Source of the DNA: Verrucomicrobiia bacterium
Lineage (GTDB): Bacteria; Verrucomicrobiota; Verrucomicrobiia; Opitutales; Cerasicoccaceae
Length of the DNA stretch: 64,000 nt
Assembly (NCBI GenBank): GCA_030425485.1
Contig: JAUIAM010000024.1
Coordinates: 1 to 64,000 of the forward strand
Direction of reading: 5' to 3'
Part shown: positions 19,139-28,428 of the stretch, piece after piece
Numbering within the stretch: the stretch's first letter is position 1
How the letters are laid out: each line of letters begins with the position of its first letter
Translations under genes and position numbers: made by a program
Notes under the pieces: generated by a model
The model's database searches: none
Told to the model about the DNA's origin: nothing
The model's input: only the letters and a program-made list of their open reading frames with translations

Positions 19139-19483
19139 TTACTGATTACATCCCTTTTCACTCATCACCTTGCGTACAGCTTCAATACTGCCACGAACTT
19201 GGGCTAATTCAGCTGCCTCAATGCCATCACCTTGACCGTATCCCCACCAGAAGGCTTGCGTTTCGCTGTTCTTATATCTCTGTTCCTGGGCAACCGTCAG
19301 CATCGTCTCACGTCTGGATAAAGCATCTAGTTCAATCTTTAGCTCATCGCATGTATAATCCTTATACTGGATACCCGAATTATATGAGGGAGTGATTTGA
19401 GAGGATTTAGTAGGCATGTTCATACACCCGGCGCATACACTTACCAAACACAGTACAACGAGAAGATGGATAGATTTTATCAT
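19139..19483 (-). CDS. Small lipoprotein, AT-rich gene
   Basis: 114-residue protein with a lipoprotein signal peptide: hydrophobic residues 6-18 then the lipobox VCAGC, so Cys20 would be lipidated. The mature part is hydrophilic, with a helical C-terminus and two additional cysteines (in YTCDEL and the terminal GCNQ) that could pair. No family recognised. Its base composition is much AT-richer than that of both neighbours, which suggests recent acquisition. The stop codon lies 4 bp from that of the convergent MATE gene. Confidence 0.75.
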   Translation of the reverse strand: MIKSIHLLVVLCLVSVCAGCMNMPTKSSQITPSYNSGIQYKDYTCDELKIELDALSRRETMLTVAQEQRYKNSETQAFWWGYGQGDGIEAAELAQVRGSIEAVRKVMSEKGCNQ

Positions 19484-19544
19484 TAAAATTTGATACTCGT
19501 AATTCTAAATGCCAGTCAAGTATGATTAGGGCAACCCACTACTT

Positions 19545-20135
19545 ATGGCCGCCTACCAGTTTCCGCTCAAACTTTCGTTTAAAATCCTGGCCGTGTCGCC
19601 CATCATTTCGGTGACCGATGCCAGCGGCGCGAGCGTCTGCTACGTCAAGCAGAAGCTCTTCAAGCTCAAGGAGCACGTCGAGGTCTTCACTGACGAGAGC
19701 AAAAGCCAGCTCTTGTGCGATATCCACGCCGACCGCGTGATCGACTTCTCCGCCAGCTACAGCTTTACCGACCCCGACGGGAACGCCTTCGGCTCCGTCC
19801 GCCGCAAGGGCATGCGCTCCCTCTGGCGCGTCCACTTCGAGATCTATCAGGGCGAGCAGAAGCTCTACGACGTGGTCGAAGAAAGCGTCATGACGCGCTT
19901 CATGGACGGCGTGCTGGGCGACATCCCCATCCTCGGCATCCTCTCGGCCTATGTTTTTCAGCCCAAGTATAACGTCATCCGCGCCTCGGACGGCGAACGC
20001 TGCTATCAGCTCCAGAAAAAGCCCTCGCTGCTGGACAAGCAATTTGAGCTACACGAGTTCGTCGAGAGCCCGGACGACATCACCGTGCTCATGTCCGCCA
20101 TCACCGCCACCCTTCTGGAGCGCGACCACAGCTAG
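19545..20135 (+). CDS. LURP-one-related / scramblase-like protein
   Basis: 196 residues with the compact beta-barrel pattern of the LURP-one-related (tubby-like) family: an opening KLSFKILAVSPIISVTD, a KQKLFKLKEHVEVF strand, and a central acidic and aromatic stretch (YSFTDPDGNAFGSVRRKG) typical of these proteins, with a late hydrophobic segment (IPILGILSAYVF). Bacterial members are uncharacterised; eukaryotic relatives bind membranes or phospholipids. Probably cytoplasmic or membrane-associated. The TAG stop codon is part of a CTAG at which a dispersed repeat begins. Confidence 0.75.
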   Translation: MAAYQFPLKLSFKILAVSPIISVTDASGASVCYVKQKLFKLKEHVEVFTDESKSQLLCDIHADRVIDFSASYSFTDPDGNAFGSVRRKGMRSLWRVHFEIYQGEQKLYDVVEESVMTRFMDGVLGDIPILGILSAYVFQPKYNVIRASDGERCYQLQKKPSLLDKQFELHEFVESPDDITVLMSAITATLLERDHS

Positions 20136-20281
20136 TGTACCGTGAGCTAAGTTTCTCGCATAAGTTTGGGGTGCAACCCAGTTTGGATGCTCTTCTGGGA
20201 TTGCGGTAGCATCGAAAGTGCAGGCTATGCCTGCTGCAGGGGTTGGGGGCGCATAGCCCCCTAAAACGTATAACGAAGAAC
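20132..20281 (+). repeat. Dispersed repeat family C, copy 1
   Basis: Begins at CTAG (20132) with CTAGTGTACCGTGAGC, resembling one end of the B elements, and continues with tttggggtgcaacccagtttggatgctc and tgcaggctatgcctgctgc...gggggcgcatagccccc hairpins. A second copy lies at 54041-54231. Noncoding. Confidence 0.75.
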
Positions 20282-20347
20282 CTGGCTCAGCTTCCAGAGG
20301 CGCTACGGGGCAGCGACCAACGGGAGGTCTGTCACCACTACCCGCAT

Positions 20348-20405
20348 GGGGTAGGCGCATCGCGCCGTAGGGGCGAAGCCCCTCAATGCCAGCGGGTGCT
20401 ACCCG
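20348..20405 (-). repeat. 58-bp GC-rich dispersed repeat, intergenic copy
   Basis: Near-identical to the copy inside the FAD oxidoreductase gene (2144-2201). It ends exactly at the base before the stop codon of the YbaB/EbfC gene, so it directly abuts that coding sequence. Between 20282 and 20347 nothing further is seen. Confidence 0.85.
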
Positions 20406-20714
20406 CTACATGAGGCCGGGCATCTGCATGCCAGCGGTGGCCTCGGACATCTTTTCCTCGTTCAGGGCCTTGGCCTTGGCGTGGGCGTCCTTGATGGCTT
20501 CGAGGAGGGTCTCCTGTAATATCTCGGCGTCCTCCTTGGCGAATTCCGGGTCGAGCTTCAGGTCGAGAAACTCGCCCTGCCCGTTGATCTTGATCGTGAC
20601 TGCGCCGCCGCCGGCGGACACGTCCAGCACGGTCGCGGTGAGAAGCTCGTTGGCTTCCTCGACCTTCTGCTGCATTTTCTTCGCTTGTTTGAGTAACTTT
20701 CCAAGTCCTGCCAT
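20406..20714 (-). CDS. YbaB/EbfC family nucleoid-associated protein
   Basis: 102 residues, the family's typical size. The N-terminal helix (GLGKLLKQAKKMQQKVEEAN) and the central beta block (VSAGGGAVTIKINGQGEFLDLKLDPE) match YbaB/EbfC, small dimeric DNA-binding proteins of the bacterial nucleoid. In many bacteria the gene sits between dnaX and recR; here recR is 17 kb away and no dnaX is in the window, so that grouping is broken. The C-terminus ends in a Met-rich tail. Single gene. Confidence 0.92.
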   Translation of the reverse strand: MAGLGKLLKQAKKMQQKVEEANELLTATVLDVSAGGGAVTIKINGQGEFLDLKLDPEFAKEDAEILQETLLEAIKDAHAKAKALNEEKMSEATAGMQMPGLM

Positions 20715-20924
20715 AAGCGCGCATCAAAAATGAATCCGGGCCACCTGTAAAGGGGAAGATTTCAGCGGGGCGAGACCTGGGCAGTATAAAAATATTTCAC
20801 GCAAAGGCGCAAAGACGCAGAGCGATACGGCCATCACTGCTGCACCCTGTGCTTTTTACCCTTTTGCGGCCAACGGTATTCTCTAAGAAAATAGGGTTAC
20901 GCCATAATAGCGCCCAACCACCCT
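20715..20924. repeat. Intergenic region with degenerate B-type repeat
   Basis: Contains atttcacgcaaaggcgcaaag and acgcagagc followed by tttgcggccaacgg, related to the core of the elements at 7.3 and 36.6 kb, but with unrecognisable ends. No gene is seen. Confidence 0.4.
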
Positions 20925-21770
20925 TTACTCAAAAGTCACGAGGTGGACGGACTTTCGCGTGGTCACGAAGAGCGTCAGCGGGTCCTCGCCCACCACGGTG
21001 ACATTGGTCGGGCGCTCCGGCAGCGCGACGCTCTCGATTAACTCGCCCGCGGGGGAATAAACGTCGAGCATGTCGTGGGTCAGGTACACCCGCCCGGCCG
21101 CATCCATCGCCATGCCGTCCGAGGGCTGCTCGGCAAAGAGCGCCTTGTCGGCCAGCGTACCGTCAGGCTGGATGCTGTAGCGCCAGGCCTTTTTATCGCC
21201 GTGGTCGGCGATGATGAGTTGCTTGCCGTCCGGCGTGCCGATGATGCCGTTGGGCCGCACGAGGTCGTCCGCCACGCGAACCAGCCTGGTGCGATCCGGG
21301 CTCAGGTAGTAGACGTGCTCGCCGTCCTGCTCGAGATCGTCCCGCTGCCTGCCGTAGCGCGGATCAGTAAAGTAGATGCCGCCATCGGGCGCAACCCAGA
21401 GGTCGTTCGGACTGTTGAGCTTTTTTCCCTCAAAGCTGTCGGCCAGCACCATACTCTCCCCGCTGACGATATCCCGCGCGCGCAGCACACGATCGCCCCC
21501 GGCGCACATGACCAGCGTCTGCCCATCGGCAAAGTACAGGCCGTTGGCCGCCCCGGTGTTTTCCAGAAAAAGGCTCAGCTCCCCGCTGGCCGGGTCCCAG
21601 CGATAAATCTGGTGCTGGGGCACGTCGGTAAAATACACGCTGCCATCCGCCGGGCAAAAGGCCGGACCCTCGGTGAACTTAAACCCCGCGCCCAACTCCT
21701 CCACTTCAGCCGACGTAGCCAGCACGGCAGGGAAAAACGCAACCCAACAAACGAGAACGTACCTGAACAT
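20925..21770 (-). CDS. SMP-30/gluconolactonase-like secreted protein
   Basis: 281 residues from ATG 21770, which opens with a signal peptide (about 1-20). The sequence is a six-bladed propeller of the SMP-30/LRE family: repeated patterns include FTEGPAFCPADGSVYFTD, SPNDLWVAPDGGIYFTDPRYG and RPNGIIGTPDGKQLIIAD. Conserved acidic and Asn residues in these motifs coordinate the divalent metal in family members that hydrolyse lactones such as gluconolactone. Located in the periplasm or outside. Single gene, divergent from dnaK across about 330 bp; the true substrate is unknown. Confidence 0.88.
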   Translation of the reverse strand: MFRYVLVCWVAFFPAVLATSAEVEELGAGFKFTEGPAFCPADGSVYFTDVPQHQIYRWDPASGELSLFLENTGAANGLYFADGQTLVMCAGGDRVLRARDIVSGESMVLADSFEGKKLNSPNDLWVAPDGGIYFTDPRYGRQRDDLEQDGEHVYYLSPDRTRLVRVADDLVRPNGIIGTPDGKQLIIADHGDKKAWRYSIQPDGTLADKALFAEQPSDGMAMDAAGRVYLTHDMLDVYSPAGELIESVALPERPTNVTVVGEDPLTLFVTTRKSVHLVTFE

Positions 21771-22099
21771 AGCAAACTGGATTATCCACCCCCGCCCCAA
21801 CTAGCGATTAAAAACGTATCGGTCGCTGGCGGCTTGCGGGCGCGGTGTCGGCGCGGCTTGGGCGATTCGTTTTTGGTTAACCGCAAAGACACAAAGGGCG
21901 CGAAGAGAGCGTCTGTGTCAGCTATCGGACGGCACCCCTGTCTCACCGGGACGCCCAGTGTGTCACAGGTGGGACATTTTGCGCCAGTTGAGCGTAGAAA
22001 GATTCGTAGAATTTTAGATTCAAAAATTTACAAATTACTACAAATCATAAATTTATAAATTCCCCAAACACAAGGCACACGAAATGCATCAGAGTCGGC
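21771..22099. other. Divergent region upstream of dnaK
   Basis: No gene. The 100 bp before dnaK are strongly AT-rich (for example tttacaaattactacaaatcataaatttataaat), a likely promoter zone. I looked for and did not find the CIRCE inverted repeat (TTAGCACTC...GAGTGCTAA) that binds HrcA. A cgcaaagacacaaagggcg repeat fragment is at about 21882. Confidence 0.45.
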
Positions 22100-24058
22100 A
22101 TGAGTAAAGTTTTAGGTATCGACTTGGGCACGACGAATTCCTGCATGGCCGTTATGGAAGCAGGCGAACCCGTCGTGATCCCGAATTCCGAAGGCGCGCG
22201 CACGACTCCGTCCGTCGTCGCCTTCGCCAAGAACGGGGAGCGTCTCGTGGGCCAGGCCGCCAAGCGCCAGGCCGTCACGAACCCCGACAACACCATTTTC
22301 AGCGCCAAGCGCCTCATCGGTCGCAAGTTCAGCGAAGTGCAGGAGGAGGCCAAGGGCCTGCCCTACAACGTCGTTGAAGGCAAGAACGGCGACGCTTGGA
22401 TCGAGTACACCAACAACGGCGAGAAAAAGCAGTCCGCCCCGGAGGAAATCTCCTCCATGATCCTGCAAAAGCTCAAGGCTGACGCAGAAAAGTACCTCGG
22501 CGAGACCATCACCAAGGCCGTCATCACCGTCCCGGCTTACTTTAACGACGCCCAGCGTCAGGCCACCAAGGACGCGGGCGCCATCGCTGGCCTCGACGTG
22601 CTGCGCATCATCAACGAGCCCACCGCGGCCTCTCTCGCCTACGGTCTGGACAAGAAGAGCGACGAGTTTATCGCCGTGTACGACCTCGGCGGCGGCACCT
22701 ACGACGTCTCCATCCTCGAGATCGGCGACGGCCTCTTTGAAGTAAAAGCCACCAACGGCGACACCCACCTCGGTGGTGACAACTGGGACACCAAGCTCAT
22801 CGAGTGGCTCGCGGGCGACTTCGCCAAGGAGCACGGCATCGACCTCCTCAAGGACCCAATGGCCAAGCAGCGCCTGAAGGAAGAAGCCGAGAAGGCCAAG
22901 ATCGCCCTCTCCTCCTCCCAGAGCTACGACATCAACCTGCCCTTTATCACGGCAGACGCTTCCGGCCCGAAGCACCTCAACGTTTCCCTCTCGCGCTCCA
23001 AGCTCGAGCAGCTCACGGGCGACCTCAATGCCCGCACCAAGGAACCCTTTAAGAAGTGCCTCGCCGACGCCGGACTCTCCGCCGGGCAGATCGACGAACT
23101 CGTGCTCGTCGGTGGCATGACCCGCATGCCCGCTATCCTCGAGGTGGCCAAGGAACTCGCTGGCAAGGACCCGCACCAGGGCGTTAACCCGGACGAAGTA
23201 GTCGCCATCGGCGCCGCCATTCAGGGCGCTGTTCTGGCCAACGACCCGTCCGTGCGCGACGTGCTCCTGCTCGACGTCACCCCGCTCACGCTCGCCATCG
23301 AAACCGCGGGCGGCGTAGCCACCCCGATGATCGAGCGCAACAGCCGCATCCCGACCAAGAAGTCACAGGTTTTCTCCACCTACGCCGACAACCAGAGCGC
23401 GGTGGACATCGTCATCACCCAGGGCGAGCGCCCCATGTCGCAGGACAACAAGCGCCTCGGCAACTTCCGTCTCGACGGTATCGAGCCCGCCCCGCGCGGC
23501 CAGCCGCAGATCGAAGTGACCTTTGACATCGACGCCAACGGCATCCTCCACGTCACGGCCAAGGACAAGGGCACGAACAAGGAGCAGAAAATCTCCATCA
23601 CCGGCTCCTCCGGTCTGGACAAGGACGAAGTCGAAAAGCTCCGCCAGGAAGCCGAAGCCCACGCGGCTGAAGACGCCAAGAAGCGCGACTCCGCCGAAGC
23701 CCGCAACAAGCTCGACGGCCTCGTTTTCCAAACCGAGAAGCAGCTCAGCGAAGCGGGCGAACAGCTCCCCGCCGAAGCCAAGGCCCCGATCGAAGCCCTC
23801 CTGGCCGACGCCAAGAAGGTCCTCGAAAACCAGGCCGCTTCCGTGGACGAACTCAACGCCGCCTCCAAGAAGCTGGAGGAAGAGTTTGCCAAGATCGCCC
23901 AGGCTGCCGCTCAGGCCGCTGGGGTTGATCCCGCCGCTGCTGCTGCCGCAGGCGCAGCCGGTGCCGGCACCCCTCCCCCCGCCGAAGACAAGAAGTCCGA
24001 AGACCCCAATGTGGTTGACGCCGACTTCGAAGTCGTCGACGACGAGAAGAAGTCATAG
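22100..24058 (+). CDS. dnaK: Molecular chaperone DnaK (Hsp70)
   Basis: 652 residues. ATPase domain motifs are complete: [14 protein letters not shown] (phosphate 1), a connector [29 protein letters not shown] (phosphate 2) and VGGMTRMP (adenosine). Note that the usual DLGGGTFD reads DLGGGTYD. The substrate-binding domain follows ([14 protein letters not shown]) with a helical lid, and the protein ends in a Gly/Ala/Pro stretch and the acidic tail typical of DnaK ([11 protein letters not shown]). No dnaJ or grpE is adjacent; groES-groEL follow after a small unrelated gene. A terminator follows directly. Confidence 0.98.
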   Translation: MSKVLGIDLGTTNSCMAVMEAGEPVVIPNSEGARTTPSVVAFAKNGERLVGQAAKRQAVTNPDNTIFSAKRLIGRKFSEVQEEAKGLPYNVVEGKNGDAWIEYTNNGEKKQSAPEEISSMILQKLKADAEKYLGETITKAVITVPAYFNDAQRQATKDAGAIAGLDVLRIINEPTAASLAYGLDKKSDEFIAVYDLGGGTYDVSILEIGDGLFEVKATNGDTHLGGDNWDTKLIEWLAGDFAKEHGIDLLKDPMAKQRLKEEAEKAKIALSSSQSYDINLPFITADASGPKHLNVSLSRSKLEQLTGDLNARTKEPFKKCLADAGLSAGQIDELVLVGGMTRMPAILEVAKELAGKDPHQGVNPDEVVAIGAAIQGAVLANDPSVRDVLLLDVTPLTLAIETAGGVATPMIERNSRIPTKKSQVFSTYADNQSAVDIVITQGERPMSQDNKRLGNFRLDGIEPAPRGQPQIEVTFDIDANGILHVTAKDKGTNKEQKISITGSSGLDKDEVEKLRQEAEAHAAEDAKKRDSAEARNKLDGLVFQTEKQLSEAGEQLPAEAKAPIEALLADAKKVLENQAASVDELNAASKKLEEEFAKIAQAAAQAAGVDPAAAAAAGAAGAGTPPPAEDKKSEDPNVVDADFEVVDDEKKS

Positions 24059-24067
24059 TTATTTAGC

Positions 24068-24106
24068 AGTCACTGGTCGGCACGCCCGGCCAGTGACTTT
24101 TATTTT
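24068..24106 (+). terminator. Terminator after dnaK
   Basis: AGTCACTGG (24068-24076) pairs with CCAGTGACT (24090-24098), enclosing a GC-rich inner part, followed by TTTATTTT. It separates dnaK transcription from the genes to its right. Confidence 0.75.
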
Positions 24107-24117
24107 AAATTGAATTA

Positions 24118-24543
24118 GCCACAGAGACACGGAGAGCACAGAGAAATAAACTCACGCAAAGCCGCAAAAACGCAAAGATGAGCAGCCTGCCAAACTTCAG
24201 CGAAATCAAAGATCTTGTGTCCAAGGGTATGACCCTTGAAGCACAGGAGAAGCTGATGGACTTCAGAGAGCTCTGCTTGGAACTGCGCGAAGAAAACCTG
24301 GCTCTCAAAGACAGAGTTAAGGCATTAGAAAAGTCAGTTTATCAACAGGAATCTGTCACATATAATGGAAACGTCTATATGGGGCGATCTGAGCGCGACG
24401 CATTCTGCCCAAATTGCAAAGATAGAGATGGCTTACTAATACATCTTCAACTCAACAAAGAAGCAAGTGCTGGCCGATGCAATTCCTGCGGACATCCCTA
24501 TAAAATAGCTTATTAACCTCCGTGTTCTCCGTGCCTCTGTGGC
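24118..24543. repeat. Inverted repeat pair bracketing the zinc-ribbon gene
   Basis: GCCACAGAGACACGGAGAGC... at 24118-24143 and its inverted counterpart at 24518-24543 match at 23 of 26 positions, one on each side of the 112-codon gene. The arrangement resembles a transposed or recombined cassette, or two unrelated copies of a common intergenic repeat in opposite orientation. Confidence 0.65.
24178..24516 (+). CDS. Small coiled-coil zinc-ribbon protein
   Basis: 112 residues. The N-terminal half is helical with a coiled-coil stretch (LELREENLALKDRVKALEK), and the C-terminus has two cysteine pairs, CPNC near residue 80 and CNSC near 102, likely binding one zinc as a ribbon (CPNCKDRDG...CNSCGHPY). 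Similar small proteins occur sporadically on mobile or accessory DNA, but I cannot name a family. The gene is AT-richer than dnaK and groES on either side, is embedded between heat-shock genes, and is flanked by inverted repeats. ATG at 24178 follows a cgcaaaaacgcaaag repeat tail. Function unknown. Confidence 0.75.
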   Translation: MSSLPNFSEIKDLVSKGMTLEAQEKLMDFRELCLELREENLALKDRVKALEKSVYQQESVTYNGNVYMGRSERDAFCPNCKDRDGLLIHLQLNKEASAGRCNSCGHPYKIAY

Positions 24544-24588
24544 AAAAAATATTCCTTTCAATAACCCAACAAATCTAATCATATAACC

Positions 24589-24891
24589 ATGAGCAAAACA
24601 GCAGTAAAAATCCAACCACTCGGAGACCGCGTTCTCGTCAAGGCGGTTGAAGAAGACGAACAAATCCGCGGCGGGATCTACATCCCCGACTCCGCCAAGG
24701 AAAAGCCACAAGAGGCTGAGATCGTTGCCCTCGGCACCGGCGCAAAGAACGACAAGGGCGAAGCCCTCCCGTTCAACGTCAAGCTCGGCGACAAGGTCAT
24801 TGTCTCCAAGTACGGCGGCACCGAAGTCAAGTTTGACGGCGAAACCTACACGCTGCTGCGTGAAGATGACATCCTCGCCATCGTCGGCTAA
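24589..24891 (+). CDS. groES: Co-chaperonin GroES
   Basis: 100-residue Hsp10 that caps the GroEL ring. The family signature [22 protein letters not shown] at the N-terminus includes the start of the mobile loop, and the end ([20 protein letters not shown]) is canonical. Followed by groEL after 140 bp, a gap filled by repeats rather than a tight operon junction. No CIRCE element upstream. Confidence 0.98.
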   Translation: MSKTAVKIQPLGDRVLVKAVEEDEQIRGGIYIPDSAKEKPQEAEIVALGTGAKNDKGEALPFNVKLGDKVIVSKYGGTEVKFDGETYTLLREDDILAIVG

Positions 24892-25031
24892 CGGGTTGCA
24901 CCCGCTGGCAGAGCCAGGTCGGCTCTTTTATCCCTGAGGCCGAGCCTCAGGATTGCGTATTGAAAATATCGATACAAAAGTTGACCAAAGCAAAAACTTA
25001 AGAACTAAGAAACAACCAACTTATACATATT
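24892..25031. repeat. groES-groEL spacer with three repeat motifs
   Basis: Contains a fragment of the 58-bp GC-rich repeat in inverted orientation (24892-24913), a hairpin CCTGAGGC-CGA-GCCTCAGG (24933-24951) and the palindromic GTATTGAAAATATCGATACAAA-like motif (24957-24979). The hairpin lacks a T run, so read-through to groEL is expected. Confidence 0.55.
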
Positions 25032-26678
25032 ATGCCTAAGCAAATGGTATTCGACGAAAACGCCCGCAAGAAGATTCTTGCCGGTGTTGAAAGCCTCGCC
25101 AAGGCCGTTGCCGTGACCCTCGGACCCAAGGGCCGCAACGTCCTCATCGACAAGAAATTCGGTTCCCCGACCGTGACCAAGGACGGCGTCAGCGTCGCCA
25201 AGGAAATCGAGCTCAAGGACCCCTACGAAAACATGGGCGCCCAGATGGTGCGCGAAGTGGCTTCCAAGACCAGCGACACCGCTGGTGACGGCACCACGAC
25301 CGCTACCGTCCTCGCAGAAGCGATCTTCCGCGAAGGCCTCAAGAACGTAGCCGCTGGCTCCAATCCGATCTTCCTCAAGCGCGGCATCGACAAGGCTGTT
25401 GAAGCTGCCGTGGCCAAGCTCGCCAAGGACTCCAAGAAGGTTTCCAGCCGCGAAGAGGTCAAGCAGGTTGCCACCGTTTCCGCCAACTGGGACAACGAGA
25501 TCGGCGAGATCATCGCTGACGCCATGGACAAGGTCGGCAAGGACGGCACCATCACGGTTGAAGAAGCCAAGGGCATCGAAACCACCCTCGACGTCGTCGA
25601 AGGTATGCAGTTCGACAAGGGCTACCTCTCCCCCTACTTCGTGACCAACGCGGAGACCATGGAGACCGTCCTCGAAGACGCCTACATCCTCATCCACGAG
25701 AAGAAGATCAGCAACCTGAACGACCTGCTGCCGATCCTCCAGAACGTGGCCAAGACCGGTAAGCCCTTCCTCCTCATCGCTGAAGACGTCGAAGGCGAAG
25801 CCCTCGCAGCTCTCGTGGTGAACAAGCTCCGTGGCACGCTCAACGTCTGCGCCGTCAAGGCTCCTGGCTTCGGTGACCGCCGCAAGGCCATGCTCGAAGA
25901 CATCGCCATCCTCACCGGTGGCCGTCTCCTCACCGAAGACCTCGGCATCAAGCTCGAAAACGTTCAGCTCGCCGACCTCGGTCAGGCCAAGCGCGTTGTC
26001 ATCGACAAGGAAAACACCACCATCGTCGAAGGTGCTGGCAAGAGCTCCGACATCCAGGGCCGCGTAAAGCTGATCCGTCGCCAGATCGAAGAAACCTCTT
26101 CGGACTACGACCGCGAAAAGCTCCAGGAACGTCTGGCCAAGCTCGCTGGTGGCGTCGCCGTCATCAACGTTGGTGCTCCGACCGAGCCTGACATGAAGGA
26201 AAAGAAGGCCCGCGTGGAAGACGCCCTGCACGCTACCCGCGCTGCTGTCGAAGAAGGCATCTCCATCGGTGGTAGCGTCGGTCTGCTCCGCACGGCTGCC
26301 GCGATCGAGAAGGTTGCTGAAACCCTCGAAGGCGACGAAAAGGTCGGCGCGCAGATCATCCGCCGCGCGATCGAACTGCCCCTCAAGAAGCTCTGCTCCA
26401 ACGCAGGTGTCGAAGGCAGCCTCGTCGTCCAGGAAGTCCTCAAGTCCAAGGGTTCCAAGGGCTACAACGTGGCCACGGGCGAATACGAAGACCTGGCCGC
26501 TGCCGGTGTCGTCGACCCGACCAAGGTTACCCGCTCCAGCCTCCAGAACGCTTCCTCCGTCGCCGGTCTGCTCCTCACCACCGAGTGCATGATCACCGAC
26601 ATCCCGGAAGACAAGGCTCCGGCTGCTCCAGACATGGGCGGCATGGGTGGCATGGGCGGTATGCCCGGCATGATGTAG
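25032..26678 (+). CDS. groEL: Chaperonin GroEL (Hsp60)
   Basis: 548 residues, standard Hsp60 length. Recognisable blocks: [34 protein letters not shown] (ATP binding), the apical domain with GYLSPYF, the conserved AAVEEGI hinge and the C-terminal GGM repeats ([13 protein letters not shown]) that line the ring cavity. Forms a double heptamer with GroES. Codon use is strongly biased, as in highly expressed genes. Transcription ends at the hairpin at 26791-26820. Confidence 0.99.
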   Translation: MPKQMVFDENARKKILAGVESLAKAVAVTLGPKGRNVLIDKKFGSPTVTKDGVSVAKEIELKDPYENMGAQMVREVASKTSDTAGDGTTTATVLAEAIFREGLKNVAAGSNPIFLKRGIDKAVEAAVAKLAKDSKKVSSREEVKQVATVSANWDNEIGEIIADAMDKVGKDGTITVEEAKGIETTLDVVEGMQFDKGYLSPYFVTNAETMETVLEDAYILIHEKKISNLNDLLPILQNVAKTGKPFLLIAEDVEGEALAALVVNKLRGTLNVCAVKAPGFGDRRKAMLEDIAILTGGRLLTEDLGIKLENVQLADLGQAKRVVIDKENTTIVEGAGKSSDIQGRVKLIRRQIEETSSDYDREKLQERLAKLAGGVAVINVGAPTEPDMKEKKARVEDALHATRAAVEEGISIGGSVGLLRTAAAIEKVAETLEGDEKVGAQIIRRAIELPLKKLCSNAGVEGSLVVQEVLKSKGSKGYNVATGEYEDLAAAGVVDPTKVTRSSLQNASSVAGLLLTTECMITDIPEDKAPAAPDMGGMGGMGGMPGMM

Positions 26679-26790
26679 CAGGTTCCACCTGCGGGGGTTC
26701 TGGCTTAAGCTGCATTCCGTAGCCTCAGCCAAATTCCCGCTGGTCGCTACCCCGTTTACATTAGCCTTCCAGCTAAACCAAATCCTTTCA

Positions 26791-26820
26791 AGGGCGTCGC
26801 TTCACCGCGACGCCCTTTTT
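26791..26820 (+). terminator. Terminator after groEL
   Basis: AGGGCGTCGC (26791-26800), loop TTCACC, GCGACGCCCT (26807-26816), then T residues. A perfect 10-bp stem. Confidence 0.85.
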
Positions 26821-26821
26821 G

Positions 26822-27199
26822 CGGGTGGCACCCGCGGGCTATGAGGGGCGTTGCGCCTACCCCTGACCGCAGAGCATGACCTGACTCATGGTAGGGACGA
26901 CTGCCCTCAGTCGTCCGCGGATGCTCCGGCTGGAGCAGCAATGAGGGGCATACATAGAGCGTGGCAGAATGCTTATAACATCTAATGTCAGCCTGAGTAA
27001 GTCCGCTAGACGGACGCATCGAAGGCTCTTCACTTGCATACGCCAAATAGCAGCGGACAAGAGTCTGATAGCCGCTCAAGGAGATCCTTCGACTCGCAAA
27101 GCTCGCTCAGGATGACAGTAACTTAGTCAACTGCTTAGTGCCTTGAAAAACTCAGCCAAAAAGGGGTAGCGACCATCGGGAGCGTAGGGGCGCAGCCCC
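26822..27199. repeat. Repeat-filled intergenic region
   Basis: No gene seen. 26822-26863 is an inverted copy of the 58-bp GC-rich repeat lacking about 16 central bases; 27185-27206 is a further fragment in direct orientation that reaches the end of the next gene. Between them lies a stretch with gatccttcgactcgcaaag and gctcaggatgaca, a common intergenic motif of environmental bacteria. Confidence 0.5.
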
Positions 27200-28246
27200 T
27201 CATTGGCCTGTGCGGCCACGCACACGTTGCCAGATTTTGCCGAGGGACCAGCGTTCGCGGCGGGAGATGTTGAGCGCGACGCGGCGCGGGGCGATCTCCT
27301 CCCAGGCGGCTTCGGGCGAGGTGCGTTTGGCCACGGCGAAGTTAAAGAAAAAGTTCGGCTCATTGCCCATGCGGATGTCACTCAGCACGAGCACCTGACC
27401 ACCGCTTTCGGGCTCGTCCACCACTTGCGCTTTCATAAAACCGCGGTTGAACCAGAGCAGACGCTGCACGTCGGGAAAATCCTGCACGGCGGCGAGCGCC
27501 TCCGTGTCCGAGGGGTAGAACTTAAACTGCGTCGGCCCCTCGTCGGCAATGAGGGAGCGTTCGCCTTCGAGAAAGCCATCGTCGGTCATGACCACCGAAC
27601 GCCAGAGCAGGGTGTTGAGCGGCGCGGGCACGGAAAAGTACGGCGCGTCGGCGTGACCGAGCGCGGCGAGGGCCTCCTGCGCGGCGTGGTCAGCCTGAGC
27701 CTTGGCCACAAAGGACCACGTCAGGTAAAGCGAGCTGATGACCAACCCGGCCACAAGCGCGACCTGGGCAATGGGACGCGCCCCGGCGATGAGCGCAACG
27801 GAACAGCCCAGCAGCAGCCAGATGGTGTAGAGCGGATCGATGATAAACAGGCTGGCCCACATGGCCGGGTGCGGGGTGAAGGGCCACCAGAGCTGCGTGC
27901 CATAGACCGTGCAGGCGTCGATCAGCGGGTGGGTAAAGAGCGCGGCCTGAATGGCCCAGAACCACCGCCTCGGCTCGGCCCGCACGCGCCCGCGTCGACC
28001 AAAACGTTTGCACAGCCACCAGATGAGCAGCCCGATGAGCGGCAGCATGAGCAGTGAGTGCGTAGGCCCGCGGTGCTCGGTCATGAGGGCGACGGGGTTG
28101 TCCGTCATCAGGATGAGCGGAAAGCTGTCCAGATCGGGCAAGGTGCCAAGGGCAGCCCCCGCGAGCAGCGCAGCACGGCGATTTTCTGCCGGGGCGATGG
28201 CTGCCGTGAACGAAGCAGCGAGAACGATCTGAGTGATGGAATCCAT
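27200..28246 (-). CDS. Membrane-bound metal-dependent hydrolase, YdjM/COG1988 type
   Basis: 348 residues. The N-terminal half contains several membrane segments interleaved with metal-binding-type motifs of the family: LGTLPDLDSFP, EHRGPTHSLLMLP, THPLIDACTVYGTQLWWPF. The C-terminal part (about 190-348) is soluble with mixed strands. In E. coli YdjM is a small inner-membrane protein regulated by LexA; longer forms like this one are common in Gram-negative bacteria but their substrate is unknown. The gene is divergent from an MFS transporter. Its stop codon lies in the last bases of a dispersed repeat fragment. Confidence 0.85.
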   Translation of the reverse strand: MDSITQIVLAASFTAAIAPAENRRAALLAGAALGTLPDLDSFPLILMTDNPVALMTEHRGPTHSLLMLPLIGLLIWWLCKRFGRRGRVRAEPRRWFWAIQAALFTHPLIDACTVYGTQLWWPFTPHPAMWASLFIIDPLYTIWLLLGCSVALIAGARPIAQVALVAGLVISSLYLTWSFVAKAQADHAAQEALAALGHADAPYFSVPAPLNTLLWRSVVMTDDGFLEGERSLIADEGPTQFKFYPSDTEALAAVQDFPDVQRLLWFNRGFMKAQVVDEPESGGQVLVLSDIRMGNEPNFFFNFAVAKRTSPEAAWEEIAPRRVALNISRRERWSLGKIWQRVRGRTGQ

Positions 28247-28428
28247 GAATGTAAATTGAGCGATGTGGCCGCTGCGGAGGTTGAGACACCGGGAAGGCCT
28301 GCTTGTTGCAGGCTGATGACCGGGGCGAGATTTTCGTGCGGAGCATGGACCACAGGCCTCCGTTTTTCAACACGCCAGGCAAAAAAGGTATTGTCGGATC
28401 GGCACCGATGTTGCGTTGTTAGGGGGAC

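Noticed and set aside
25005-26732. Long open frame of 575 codons on the strand opposite groEL
   Set aside because: It mirrors groEL exactly, is repetitive in Val/Asp/Gly/Leu as antisense frames of biased genes are, and matches no family.
26857-27079. Short minus-strand open frames after groEL
   Set aside because: They consist of intergenic repeat sequence and show no start signal or protein-like pattern.
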